Source of the DNA: Sabellastarte sp. h YS-2021 | Lineage: Eukaryota > Annelida > Polychaeta > Sabellida > Sabellidae | Direction of reading: 5' to 3' | DNA: 64,000 nt | Assembly: GCA_964017235.1 (NCBI GenBank) | Contig: OZ024936.1 | Location: 58,393,028-58,457,027, forward strand | Shown here: piece after piece, positions 24,701-36,763 of the stretch | Layout: each line of letters starts with the position of its first letter | Numbering within the stretch: the first letter of the stretch is position 1 | Notes under the pieces: generated by a model | Told to the model about the DNA's origin: nothing | Database searches by the model: none | Seen by the model: only the letters and a program-made list of their open reading frames with translations | Program-made: the position numbers and the translations under genes

Positions 24701-25879
24701 AATCTGACTGTATAGGTTTTGAGATTACATCTGGTATACCAGTGGTGTCATATGTGTCATACAGGGTTGAGGAGAGTGAAAATACAGCCTCAGATGGCTG
24801 TATCAGGAAGTGCTGATATATTCTCAATTAAGGTAGATTCAAGGTTGAAAACCATATTGATTCACACAGGAGTCGCCACTGAAATGAATTTTAGTAGTGT
24901 GTTCCTTCAGAAATACACATGTAGCCCAAAGTACAGGTTCAGGGAGTGTAGTTGGCGAGAGATGCATACAATGCCAGATCAGCCCAAACCACCCCTTAAA
25001 GTTGGTCAATCTGGCTGAGATTTTCACAGGAAACTCAGTTTATATCAGAGAATGAATTTGTATTAGGCTGACCCACTCGAGGGCCACATTAAAAATTTCA
25101 ATTTCCGGGGTGTGGGGGGGCCCCATGCCACCCCTCAGGTAGGAAATTTCAAGTATATCCTAATATTGCCGATCTGAAGCCCAAATTTAATTTTATGCCT
25201 ATTTTAATAAATAATGAGGATAATTTAGGCGCATTTTGAGCATTACATGTCTGATCAGAAATTATTTTACCAAAATATTGTTCTAAATATAGCCTAAAAT
25301 AGATGTAAATCAGCCCAAACCAGTACCAAATGTTGGTCTATAAGTCTGAAATTTGGCCCAAAAATCACTTGCCACATACTAAATCTGACTGTATAGGTTT
25401 TGAGATTACATCTGGTATACCAGTGGTGTCATATGTGTCATACAGGGTTGAGGAGAGTGAAAATACAGCCTCAGATGGCTGTATCAGGAAGTGCTGATAT
25501 ATTCTCAATTAAGGTAGATTCAAGGTTGAAAACCATATTGATTCACACAGGAGTCGCCACTGAAATGAATTTTAGTAGTGTGTTCCTTCAGAAATACACA
25601 TGTAGCCCAAAGTACAGGTTCAGGGAGTGTAGTTGGCGAGAGATGCATACAATGCCAGATCAGCCCAAACCACCCCTTAAAGTTGGTCAATCTGGCTGAG
25701 ATTTTCACAGGAAACTCAGTTTATATCAGAGAATGAATTTGTATTAGGCTGACCCACTCGAGGGCCACATTAAAAATTTCAATTTCCGGGGTGTGGGGGG
25801 GCCCCATGCCACCCCTCAGGTAGGAAATTTCAAGTATATCCTAATATTGCCGATCTGAAGCCCAAATTTAATTTTATGC
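21794..25879. repeat. Dimeric higher-order repeat, three copies (units 33-38)
   Basis: The alleles at positions 25/654 read T/G, A/G, T/G, A/G, T/G, A/G, which is three perfect copies of a 1362-bp dimer. The same T/G then A/G pair occurs in units 28-29 and 42-43, and a T/G then A/A pair in units 1-2, 5-6, 7-8, 31-32 and 40-41. With only two diagnostic bases, part of this order could be chance. Confidence 0.55.
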
Positions 25880-28800
25880 CTATTTTAATAAATAATGAGG
25901 ATATTTTAGGCGCATTTTGAGCATTACATGTCTGATCAGAAATTATTTTACCAAAATATTGTTCTAAATATAGCCTAAAATAGATGTAAATCAGCCCAAA
26001 CCAGTACCAAATGTTGGTCTATAAGTCTGAAATTTGGCCCAAAAATCACTTGCCACATACTAAATCTGACTGTATAGGTTTTGAGATTACATCTGGTATA
26101 CCAGTGGTGTCATATGTGTCATACAGGGTTGAGGAGAGTGAAAATACAGCCTCAGATGGCTGTATCAGGAAGTGCTGATATATTCTCAATTAAGGTAGAT
26201 TCAAGGTTGAAAACCATATTGATTCACACAGGAGTCGCCACTGAAATGAATTTTAGTAGTGTGTTCCTTCAGAAATACACATGTAGCCCAAAGTACAGGT
26301 TCAGGGAGTGTAGTTGGCGAGAGATGCATACAATGCCAGATCAGCCCAAACCACCCCTTAAAGTTGGTCAATCTGGCTGAGATTTTCACAGGAAACTCAG
26401 TTTATATCAGAGAATGAATTTGTATTAGGCTGACCCACTCGAGGGCCACATTAAAAATTTCAATTTCCGGGGTGTGGGGGGGCCCCATGCCACCCCTCAG
26501 GTAGGAAATTTCAAGTATATCCTAATATTGCCAATCTGAAGCCCAAATTTAATTTTATGCCTATTTTAATAAATAATGAGGATATTTTAGGCGCATTTTG
26601 AGCATTACATGTCTGATCAGAAATTATTTTACCAAAATATTGTTCTAAATATAGCCTAAAATAGATGTAAATCAGCCCAAACCAGTACCAAATGTTGGTC
26701 TATAAGTCTGAAATTTGGCCCAAAAATCACTTGCCACATACTAAATCTGACTGTATAGGTTTTGAGATTACATCTGGTATACCAGTGGTGTCATATGTGT
26801 CATACAGGGTTGAGGAGAGTGAAAATACAGCCTCAGATGGCTGTATCAGGAAGTGCTGATATATTCTCAATTAAGGTAGATTCAAGGTTGAAAACCATAT
26901 TGATTCACACAGGAGTCGCCACTGAAATGAATTTTAGTAGTGTGTTCCTTCAGAAATACACATGTAGCCCAAAGTACAGGTTCAGGGAGTGTAGTTGGCG
27001 AGAGATGCATACAATGCCAGATCAGCCCAAACCACCCCTTAAAGTTGGTCAATCTGGCTGAGATTTTCACAGGAAACTCAGTTTATATCAGAGAATGAAT
27101 TTGTATTAGGCTGACCCACTCGAGGGCCACATTAAAAATTTCAATTTCCGGGGTGTGGGGGGGCCCCATGCCACCCCTCAGGTAGGAAATTTCAAGTATA
27201 TCCTAATATTGCCGATCTGAAGCCCAAATTTAATTTTATGCCTATTTTAATAAATAATGAGGATAATTTAGGCGCATTTTGAGCATTACATGTCTGATCA
27301 GAAATTATTTTACCAAAATATTGTTCTAAATATAGCCTAAAATAGATGTAAATCAGCCCAAACCAGTACCAAATGTTGGTCTATAAGTCTGAAATTTGGC
27401 CCAAAAATCACTTGCCACATACTAAATCTGACTGTATAGGTTTTGAGATTACATCTGGTATACCAGTGGTGTCATATGTGTCATACAGGGTTGAGGAGAG
27501 TGAAAATACAGCCTCAGATGGCTGTATCAGGAAGTGCTGATATATTCTCAATTAAGGTAGATTCAAGGTTGAAAACCATATTGATTCACACAGGAGTCGC
27601 CACTGAAATGAATTTTAGTAGTGTGTTCCTTCAGAAATACACATGTAGCCCAAAGTACAGGTTCAGGGAGTGTAGTTGGCGAGAGATGCATACAATGCCA
27701 GATCAGCCCAAACCACCCCTTAAAGTTGGTCAATCTGGCTGAGATTTTCACAGGAAACTCAGTTTATATCAGAGAATGAATTTGTATTAGGCTGACCCAC
27801 TCGAGGGCCACATTAAAAATTTCAATTTCCGGGGTGTGGGGGGGCCCCATGCCACCCCTCAGGTAGGAAATTTCAAGTATATCCTAATATTGCCAATCTG
27901 AAGCCCAAATTTAATTTTATGCCTATTTTAATAAATAATGAGGATATTTTAGGCGCATTTTGAGCATTACATGTCTGATCAGAAATTATTTTACCAAAAT
28001 ATTGTTCTAAATATAGCCTAAAATAGATGTAAATCAGCCCAAACCAGTACCAAATGTTGGTCTATAAGTCTGAAATTTGGCCCAAAAATCACTTGCCACA
28101 TACTAAATCTGACTGTATAGGTTTTGAGATTACATCTGGTATACCAGTGGTGTCATATGTGTCATACAGGGTTGAGGAGAGTGAAAATACAGCCTCAGAT
28201 GGCTGTATCAGGAAGTGCTGATATATTCTCAATTAAGGTAGATTCAAGGTTGAAAACCATATTGATTCACACAGGAGTCGCCACTGAAATGAATTTTAGT
28301 AGTGTGTTCCTTCAGAAATACACATGTAGCCCAAAGTACAGGTTCAGGGAGTGTAGTTGGCGAGAGATGCATACAATGCCAGATCAGCCCAAACCACCCC
28401 TTAAAGTTGGTCAATCTGGCTGAGATTTTCACAGGAAACTCAGTTTATATCAGAGAATGAATTTGTATTAGGCTGACCCACTCGAGGGCCACATTAAAAA
28501 TTTCAATTTCCGGGGTGTGGGGGGGCCCCATGCCACCCCTCAGGTAGGAAATTTCAAGTATATCCTAATATTGCCGATCTGAAGCCCAAATTTAATTTTA
28601 TGCCTATTTTAATAAATAATGAGGATAATTTAGGCGCATTTTGAGCATTACATGTCTGATCAGAAATTATTTTACCAAAATATTGTTCTAAATATAGCCT
28701 AAAATAGATGTAAATCAGCCCAAACCAGTACCAAATGTTGGTCTATAAGTCTGAAATTTGGCCCAAAAATCACTTGCCACATACTAAATCTGACTGTATA

Positions 28801-29965
28801 GGTTTTGAGATTACATCTGGTATACCAGTGGTGTCATATGTGTCATACAGGGTTGAGGAGAGTGAAAATACAGCCTCAGATGGCTGTATCAGGAAGTGCT
28901 GATATATTCTCAATTAAGGTAGATTCAAGGTTGAAAACCATATTGATTCACACAGGAGTCGCCACTGAAATGAATTTTAGTAGTGTGTTCCTTCAGAAAT
29001 ACACATGTAGCCCAAAGTACAGGTTCAGGGAGTGTAGTTGGCGAGAGATGCATACAATGCCAGATCAGCCCAAACCACCCCTTAAAGTTGGTCAATCTGG
29101 CTGAGATTTTCACAGGAAACTCAGTTTATATCAGAGAATGAATTTGTATTAGGCTGACCCACTCGAGGGCCACATTAAAAATTTCAATTTCCGGGGTGTG
29201 GGGGGGCCCCATGCCACCCCTCAGGTAGGAAATTTCAAGTATATCCTAATATTGCCGATCTGAAGCCCAAATTTAATTTTATGCCTATTTTAATAAATAA
29301 TGAGGATATTTTAGGCGCATTTTGAGCATTACATGTCTGATCAGAAATTATTTTACCAAAATATTGTTCTAAATATAGCCTAAAATAGATGTAAATCAGC
29401 CCAAACCAGTACCAAATGTTGGTCTATAAGTCTGAAATTTGGCCCAAAAATCACTTGCCACATACTAAATCTGACTGTATAGGTTTTGAGATTACATCTG
29501 GTATACCAGTGGTGTCATATGTGTCATACAGGGTTGAGGAGAGTGAAAATACAGCCTCAGATGGCTGTATCAGGAAGTGCTGATATATTCTCAATTAAGG
29601 TAGATTCAAGGTTGAAAACCATATTGATTCACACAGGAGTCGCCACTGAAATGAATTTTAGTAGTGTGTTCCTTCAGAAATACACATGTAGCCCAAAGTA
29701 CAGGTTCAGGGAGTGTAGTTGGCGAGAGATGCATACAATGCCAGATCAGCCCAAACCACCCCTTAAAGTTGGTCAATCTGGCTGAGATTTTCACAGGAAA
29801 CTCAGTTTATATCAGAGAATGAATTTGTATTAGGCTGACCCACTCGAGGGCCACATTAAAAATTTCAATTTCCGGGGTGTGGGGGGGCCCCATGCCACCC
29901 CTCAGGTAGGAAATTTCAAGTATATCCTAATATTGCCAATCTGAAGCCCAAATTTAATTTTATGC

Positions 29966-32900
29966 CTATTTTAATAAATAATGAGGATATTTTAGGCGCA
30001 TTTTGAGCATTACATGTCTGATCAGAAATTATTTTACCAAAATATTGTTCTAAATATAGCCTAAAATAGATGTAAATCAGCCCAAACCAGTACCAAATGT
30101 TGGTCTATAAGTCTGAAATTTGGCCCAAAAATCACTTGCCACATACTAAATCTGACTGTATAGGTTTTGAGATTACATCTGGTATACCAGTGGTGTCATA
30201 TGTGTCATACAGGGTTGAGGAGAGTGAAAATACAGCCTCAGATGGCTGTATCAGGAAGTGCTGATATATTCTCAATTAAGGTAGATTCAAGGTTGAAAAC
30301 CATATTGATTCACACAGGAGTCGCCACTGAAATGAATTTTAGTAGTGTGTTCCTTCAGAAATACACATGTAGCCCAAAGTACAGGTTCAGGGAGTGTAGT
30401 TGGCGAGAGATGCATACAATGCCAGATCAGCCCAAACCACCCCTTAAAGTTGGTCAATCTGGCTGAGATTTTCACAGGAAACTCAGTTTATATCAGAGAA
30501 TGAATTTGTATTAGGCTGACCCACTCGAGGGCCACATTAAAAATTTCAATTTCCGGGGTGTGGGGGGGCCGCATGCCACCCCTCAGGTAGGAAATTTCAA
30601 GTATATCCTAATATTGCCAATCTGAAGCCCAAATTTAATTTTATGCCTATTTTAATAAATAATGAGGATATTTTAGGCGCATTTTGAGCATTACATGTCT
30701 GATCAGAAATTATTTTACCAAAATATTGTTCTAAATATAGCCTAAAATAGATGTAAATCAGCCCAAACCAGTACCAAATGTTGGTCTATAAGTCTGAAAT
30801 TTGGCCCAAAAATCACTTGCCACATACTAAATCTGACTGTATAGGTTTTGAGATTACATCTGGTATACCAGTGGTGTCATATGTGTCATACAGGGTTGAG
30901 GAGAGTGAAAATACAGCCTCAGATGGCTGTATCAGGAAGTGCTGATATATTCTCAATTAAGGTAGATTCAAGGTTGAAAACCATATTGATTCACACAGGA
31001 GTCGCCACTGAAATGAATTTTAGTAGTGTGTTCCTTCAGAAATACACATGTAGCCCAAAGTACAGGTTCAGGGAGTGTAGTTGGCGAGAGATGCATACAA
31101 TGCCAGATCAGCCCAAACCACCCCTTAAAGTTGGTCAATCTGGCTGAGATTTTCACAGGAAACTCAGTTTATATCAGAGAATGAATTTGTATTAGGCTGA
31201 CCCACTCGAGGGCCACATTAAAAATTTCAATTTCCGGGGTGTGGGGGGGCCGCATGCCACCCCTCAGGTAGGAAATTTCAAGTATATCCTAATATTGCCA
31301 ATCTGAAGCCCAAATTTAATTTTATGCCTATTTTAATAAATAATGAGGATATTTTAGGCGCATTTTGAGCATTACATGTCTGATCAGAAATTATTTTACC
31401 AAAATATTGTTCTAAATATAGCCTAAAATAGATGTAAATCAGCCCAAACCAGTACCAAATGTTGGTCTATAAGTCTGAAATTTGGCCCAAAAATCACTTG
31501 CCACATACTAAATCTGACTGTATAGGTTTTGAGATTACATCTGGTATACCAGTGGTGTCATATGTGTCATACAGGGTTGAGGAGAGTGAAAATACAGCCT
31601 CAGATGGCTGTATCAGGAAGTGCTGATATATTCTCAATTAAGGTAGATTCAAGGTTGAAAACCATATTGATTCACACAGGAGTCGCCACTGAAATGAATT
31701 TTAGTAGTGTGTTCCTTCAGAAATACACATGTAGCCCAAAGTACAGGTTCAGGGAGTGTAGTTGGCGAGAGATGCATACAATGCCAGATCAGCCCAAACC
31801 ACCCCTTAAAGTTGGTCAATCTGGCTGAGATTTTCACAGGAAACTCAGTTTATATCAGAGAATGAATTTGTATTAGGCTGACCCACTCGAGGGCCACATT
31901 AAAAATTTCAATTTCCGGGGTGTGGGGGGGCCCCATGCCACCCCTCAGGTAGGAAATTTCAAGTATATCCTAATATTGCCAATCTGAAGCCCAAATTTAA
32001 TTTTATGCCTATTTTAATAAATAATGAGGATATTTTAGGCGCATTTTGAGCATTACATGTCTGATCAGAAATTATTTTACCAAAATATTGTTCTAAATAT
32101 AGCCTAAAATAGATGTAAATCAGCCCAAACCAGTACCAAATGTTGGTCTATAAGTCTGAAATTTGGCCCAAAAATCACTTGCCACATACTAAATCTGACT
32201 GTATAGGTTTTGAGATTACATCTGGTATACCAGTGGTGTCATATGTGTCATACAGGGTTGAGGAGAGTGAAAATACAGCCTCAGATGGCTGTATCAGGAA
32301 GTGCTGATATATTCTCAATTAAGGTAGATTCAAGGTTGAAAACCATATTGATTCACACAGGAGTCGCCACTGAAATGAATTTTAGTAGTGTGTTCCTTCA
32401 GAAATACACATGTAGCCCAAAGTACAGGTTCAGGGAGTGTAGTTGGCGAGAGATGCATACAATGCCAGATCAGCCCAAACCACCCCTTAAAGTTGGTCAA
32501 TCTGGCTGAGATTTTCACAGGAAACTCAGTTTATATCAGAGAATGAATTTGTATTAGGCTGACCCACTCGAGGGCCACATTAAAAATTTCAATTTTCGGG
32601 GTGTGGGGGGGCCCCATGCCACCCCTCAGGTAGGAAATTTCAAGTATATCCTAATATTGCCAATCTGAAGCCCAAATTTAATTTTATGCCTATTTTAATA
32701 AATAATGAGGATATTTTAGGCGCATTTTGAGCATTACATGTCTGATCAGAAATTATTTTACCAAAATATTGTTCTAAATATAGCCTAAAATAGATGTAAA
32801 TCAGCCCAAACCAGTACCAAATGTTGGTCTATAAGTCTGAAATTTGGCCCAAAAATCACTTGCCACATACTAAATCTGACTGTATAGGTTTTGAGATTAC

Positions 32901-34732
32901 ATCTGGTATACCAGTGGTGTCATATGTGTCATACAGGGTTGAGGAGAGTGAAAATACAGCCTCAGATGGCTGTATCAGGAAGTGCTGATATATTCTCAAT
33001 TAAGGTAGATTCAAGGTTGAAAACCATATTGATTCACACAGGAGTCGCCACTGAAATGAATTTTAGTAGTGTGTTCCTTCAGAAATACACATGTAGCCCA
33101 AAGTACAGGTTCAGGGAGTGTAGTTGGCGAGAGATGCATACAATGCCAGATCAGCCCAAACCACCCCTTAAAGTTGGTCAATCTGGCTGAGATTTTCACA
33201 GGAAACTCAGTTTATATCAGAGAATGAATTTGTATTAGGCTGACCCACTCGAGGGCCACATTAAAAATTTCAATTTCCGGGGTGTGGGGGGGCCCCATGC
33301 CACCCCTCAGGTAGGAAATTTCAAGTATATCCTAATATTGCCAATCTGAAGCCCAAATTTAATTTTATGCCTATTTTAATAAATAATGAGGATATTTTAG
33401 GCGCATTTTGAGCATTACATGTCTGATCAGAAATTATTTTACCAAAATATTGTTCTAAATATAGCCTAAAATAGATGTAAATCAGCCCAAACCAGTACCA
33501 AATGTTGGTCTATAAGTCTGAAATTTGGCCCAAAAATCACTTGCCACATACTAAATCTGACTGTATAGGTTTTGAGATTACATCTGGTATACCAGTGGTG
33601 TCATATGTGTCATACAGGGTTGAGGAGAGTGAAAATACAGCCTCAGATGGCTGTATCAGGAAGTGCTGATATATTCTCAATTAAGGTAGATTCAAGGTTG
33701 AAAACCATATTGATTCACACAGGAGTCGCCGCTGAAATGAATTTTAGTAGTGTGTTCCTTCAGAAATACACATGTAGCCCAAAGTACAGGTTCAGGGAGT
33801 GTAGTTGGCGAGAGATGCATACAATGCCAGATCAGCCCAAACCACCCCTTAAAGTTGGTCAATCTGGCTGAGATTTTCACAGGAAACTCAGTTTATATCA
33901 GAGAATGAATTTGTATTAGGCTGACCCACTCGAGGGCCACATTAAAAATTTCAATTTCCGGGGTGTGGGGGGGCCCCATGCCACCCCTCAGGTAGGAAAT
34001 TTCAAGTATATCCTAATATTGCCAATCTAAAGCCCAAATTTAATTTTATGCCTATTTTAATAAATAATGAGGATATTTTAGGCGCATTTTGAGCATTACA
34101 TGTCTGATCAGAAATTATTTTACCAAAATATTGTTCTAAATATAGCCTAAAATAGATGTAAATCAGCCCAAACCAGTACCAAATGTTGGTCTATAAGTCT
34201 GAAATTTGGCCCAAAAATCATTTGCCACATACTAAATCTGACTGTATAGGTTTTGAGATTACATCTGGTATACCAGTGGTGTCATATGTGTCATACAGGG
34301 TTGAGGAGAGTGAAAATACAGCCTCAGATGGCTGTATCAGGAAGTGCTGATATATTCTCAATTAAGGTAGATTCAAGGTTGAAAACCATATTGATTCACA
34401 CAGGAGTCGCCACTGAAATGAATTTTAGTAGTGTGTTCCTTCAGAAATACACATGTAGCCCAAAGTACAGGTTCAGGGAGTGTAGTTGGCGAGAGATGCA
34501 TACAATGCCAGATCAGCCCAAACCACCCCTTAAAGTTGGTCAATCTGGCTGAGATTTTCACAGGAAACTCAGTTTATATCAGAGAATGAATTTGTATTAG
34601 GCTGACCCACTCGAGGGCCACATTAAAAATTTCAATTTCCGGGGTGTGGGGGGGCCCCATGCCACCCCTCAGGTAGGAAATTTCAAGTATATCCTAATAT
34701 TGCCAATCTGAAGCCCAAATTTAATTTTATGC
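29966..34732. repeat. Array domain II: units 45-51, nearly uniform
   Basis: Seven units of 681 bp are all fixed for T at position 25 and A at position 654, with G7. Units 45 and 46 share a C to G change in the C4 tract (30571 and 31252). Unit 48 has TTTTCGGGG in place of TTTCCGGGG (32596). Unit 50 has A to G at 33731 and G to A at 34029. Unit 51 has C to T shortly before TTGCCACAT, a change shared with units 55 and 57. The block separates the substitution-variable left part from the length-variable right part. Confidence 0.7.
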
Positions 34733-35400
34733 CTATTTTAATAAATAATGAGGATATTTTAGGCGCATTTTGAGCATTACATGTCTGATCAGAAATTATT
34801 TTACCAAAATATTGTTCTAAATATAGCCTAAAATAGATGTAAATCAGCCCAAACCAGTACCAAATGTTGGTCTATAAGTCTGAAATTTGGCCCAAAAATC
34901 ACTTGCCACATACTAAATCTGACTGTATAGGTTTTGAGATTACATCTGGTATACCAGTGGTGTACAGGGTTGAGGTGAGTGAAAATACAGCCTCAGATGG
35001 CTGTATCAGGAAGTGCTGATATATTCTCAATTAAGGTAGATTCAAGGTTGAAAACCATATTGATTCACACAGGAGTCGCCACTGAAATGAATTTTAGTAG
35101 TGTGTTCCTTCAGAAATACACATGTAGCCCAAAGTACAGGTTCAGGGAGTGTAGTTGGCGAGAGATGCATACAATGCCAGATCAGCCCAAACCACCCCTT
35201 AAAGTTGGTCAATCTGGCTGAGATTTTCACAGGAAACTCAGTTTATATCAGAGAATGAATTTGTATTAGGCTGACCCACTCGAGGGCCACATTAAAAATT
35301 TCAATTTCCGGGGTGTGGGGGGCCCCATGCCACCCCTCAGGTAGGAAATTTCAAGTATATCGTAATATTGCCAATCTGAAGCCCAAATTTAATTTTATGC
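34733..35400. repeat. Unit 52: first deletion-type unit, with extra private changes
   Basis: This 668-bp unit is the leftmost carrier of the 12-bp deletion and of the G6 run. It also has A to T at 34976, which puts a TGA in the long open frame that all other complete units keep, and C to G at 35362. It marks the left edge of the length-polymorphic domain. Confidence 0.8.
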
Positions 35401-36763
35401 CTATTTTAATAAATAATGAGGATATTTTAGGCGCATTTTGAGCATTACATGTCTGATCAGAAATTATTTTACCAAAATATTGTTCTAAATATAGCCTAAA
35501 ATAGATGTAAATCAGCCCAAACCAGTACCAAATGTTGGTCTATAAGTCTGAAATTTGGCCCAAAAATCACTTCCCACATACTAAATCTGACTGTATAGGT
35601 TTTGAGATTACATCTGGTATACCAGTGGTGTCATATGTGTCATACAGGGTTGAGGAGAGTGAAAATACAGCCTCAGATGGCTGTATCAGGAAGTGCTGAT
35701 ATATTCTCAATTAAGGTAGATTCAAGGTTGAAAACCATATTGATTCACACAGGAGTCGCCACTGAAATGAATTTTAGTAGTGTGTTCCTTCAGAAATACA
35801 CATGTAGCCCAAAGTACAGGTTCAGGGAGTGTAGTTGGCGAGAGATGCATACAATGCCAGATCAGCCCAAACCACCCCTTAAAGTTGGTCAATCTGGCTG
35901 AGATTTTCACAGGAAACTCAGTTTATATCAGAGAATGAATTTGTATTAGGCTGACCCACTCGAGGGCCACATTAAAAATTTCAATTTCCGGGGTGTGGGG
36001 GGGCCCCATGCCACCCCTCAGGTAGGAAATTTCAAGTATATCCTAATATTGCCAATCTGAAGCCCAAATTTAATTTTATGCCTATTTTAATAAATAATGA
36101 GGATATTTTAGGCGCATTTTGAGCATTACATGTCTGATCAGAAATTATTTTACCAAAATATTGTTCTAAATATAGCCTAAAATAGATGTAAATCAGCCCA
36201 AACCAGTACCAAATGTTGGTCTATAAGTCTGTAATTTGGCCCAAAAATCACTTGCCACATACTAAATCTGACTGTATAGGTTTTGAGATTACATCTGGTA
36301 TACCAGTGGTGTCATATGTGTCATACAGGGTTGAGGAGAGTGAAAATACAGCCTCAGATGGCTGTATCAGGAAGTGCTGATATATTCTCAATTAAGGTAG
36401 ATTCAAGGTTGAAAACCATATTGATTCACACAGGAGTCGCCACTGAAATGAATTTTAGTAGTGTGTTCCTTCAGAAATACACATGTAGCCCAAAGTACAG
36501 GTTCAGGGAGTGTAGTTGGCGAGAGATGCATACAATGCCAGATCAGCCCAAACCACCCCTTAAAGTTGGTCAATCTGGCTGAGATTTTCACAGGAAACTC
36601 AGTTTATATCAGAGAATGAATTTGTATTAGGCTGACCCACTCGAGGGCCACATTAAAAATTTCAATTTCCGGGGTGTGGGGGGGGCCCCATGCCACCCCT
36701 CAGGTAGGAAATTTCAAGTATATCCTAATATTGCCAATCTGAAGCCCAAATTTAATTTTATGC

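Larger units (their letters stand above)
1..29965. repeat. Array domain I: units 1-44, near-constant length, two segregating linked sites
   Basis: All units are 681 bp except unit 9 (683, tract change) and unit 28 (680, one C lost). Two positions vary: unit position 25 (T or A) and unit position 654 (G or A). Between adjacent units 1-44 I scored the four combinations of end base and next start base as G/A 14, A/T 17, G/T 10 and A/A 2. The two A/A junctions follow units 16 and 21. No unit here carries the 12-bp deletion, the CTGG change or a G run of 6. The last A at position 25 and the last G at position 654 are both in unit 43 (the G at 29257). Confidence 0.85.
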
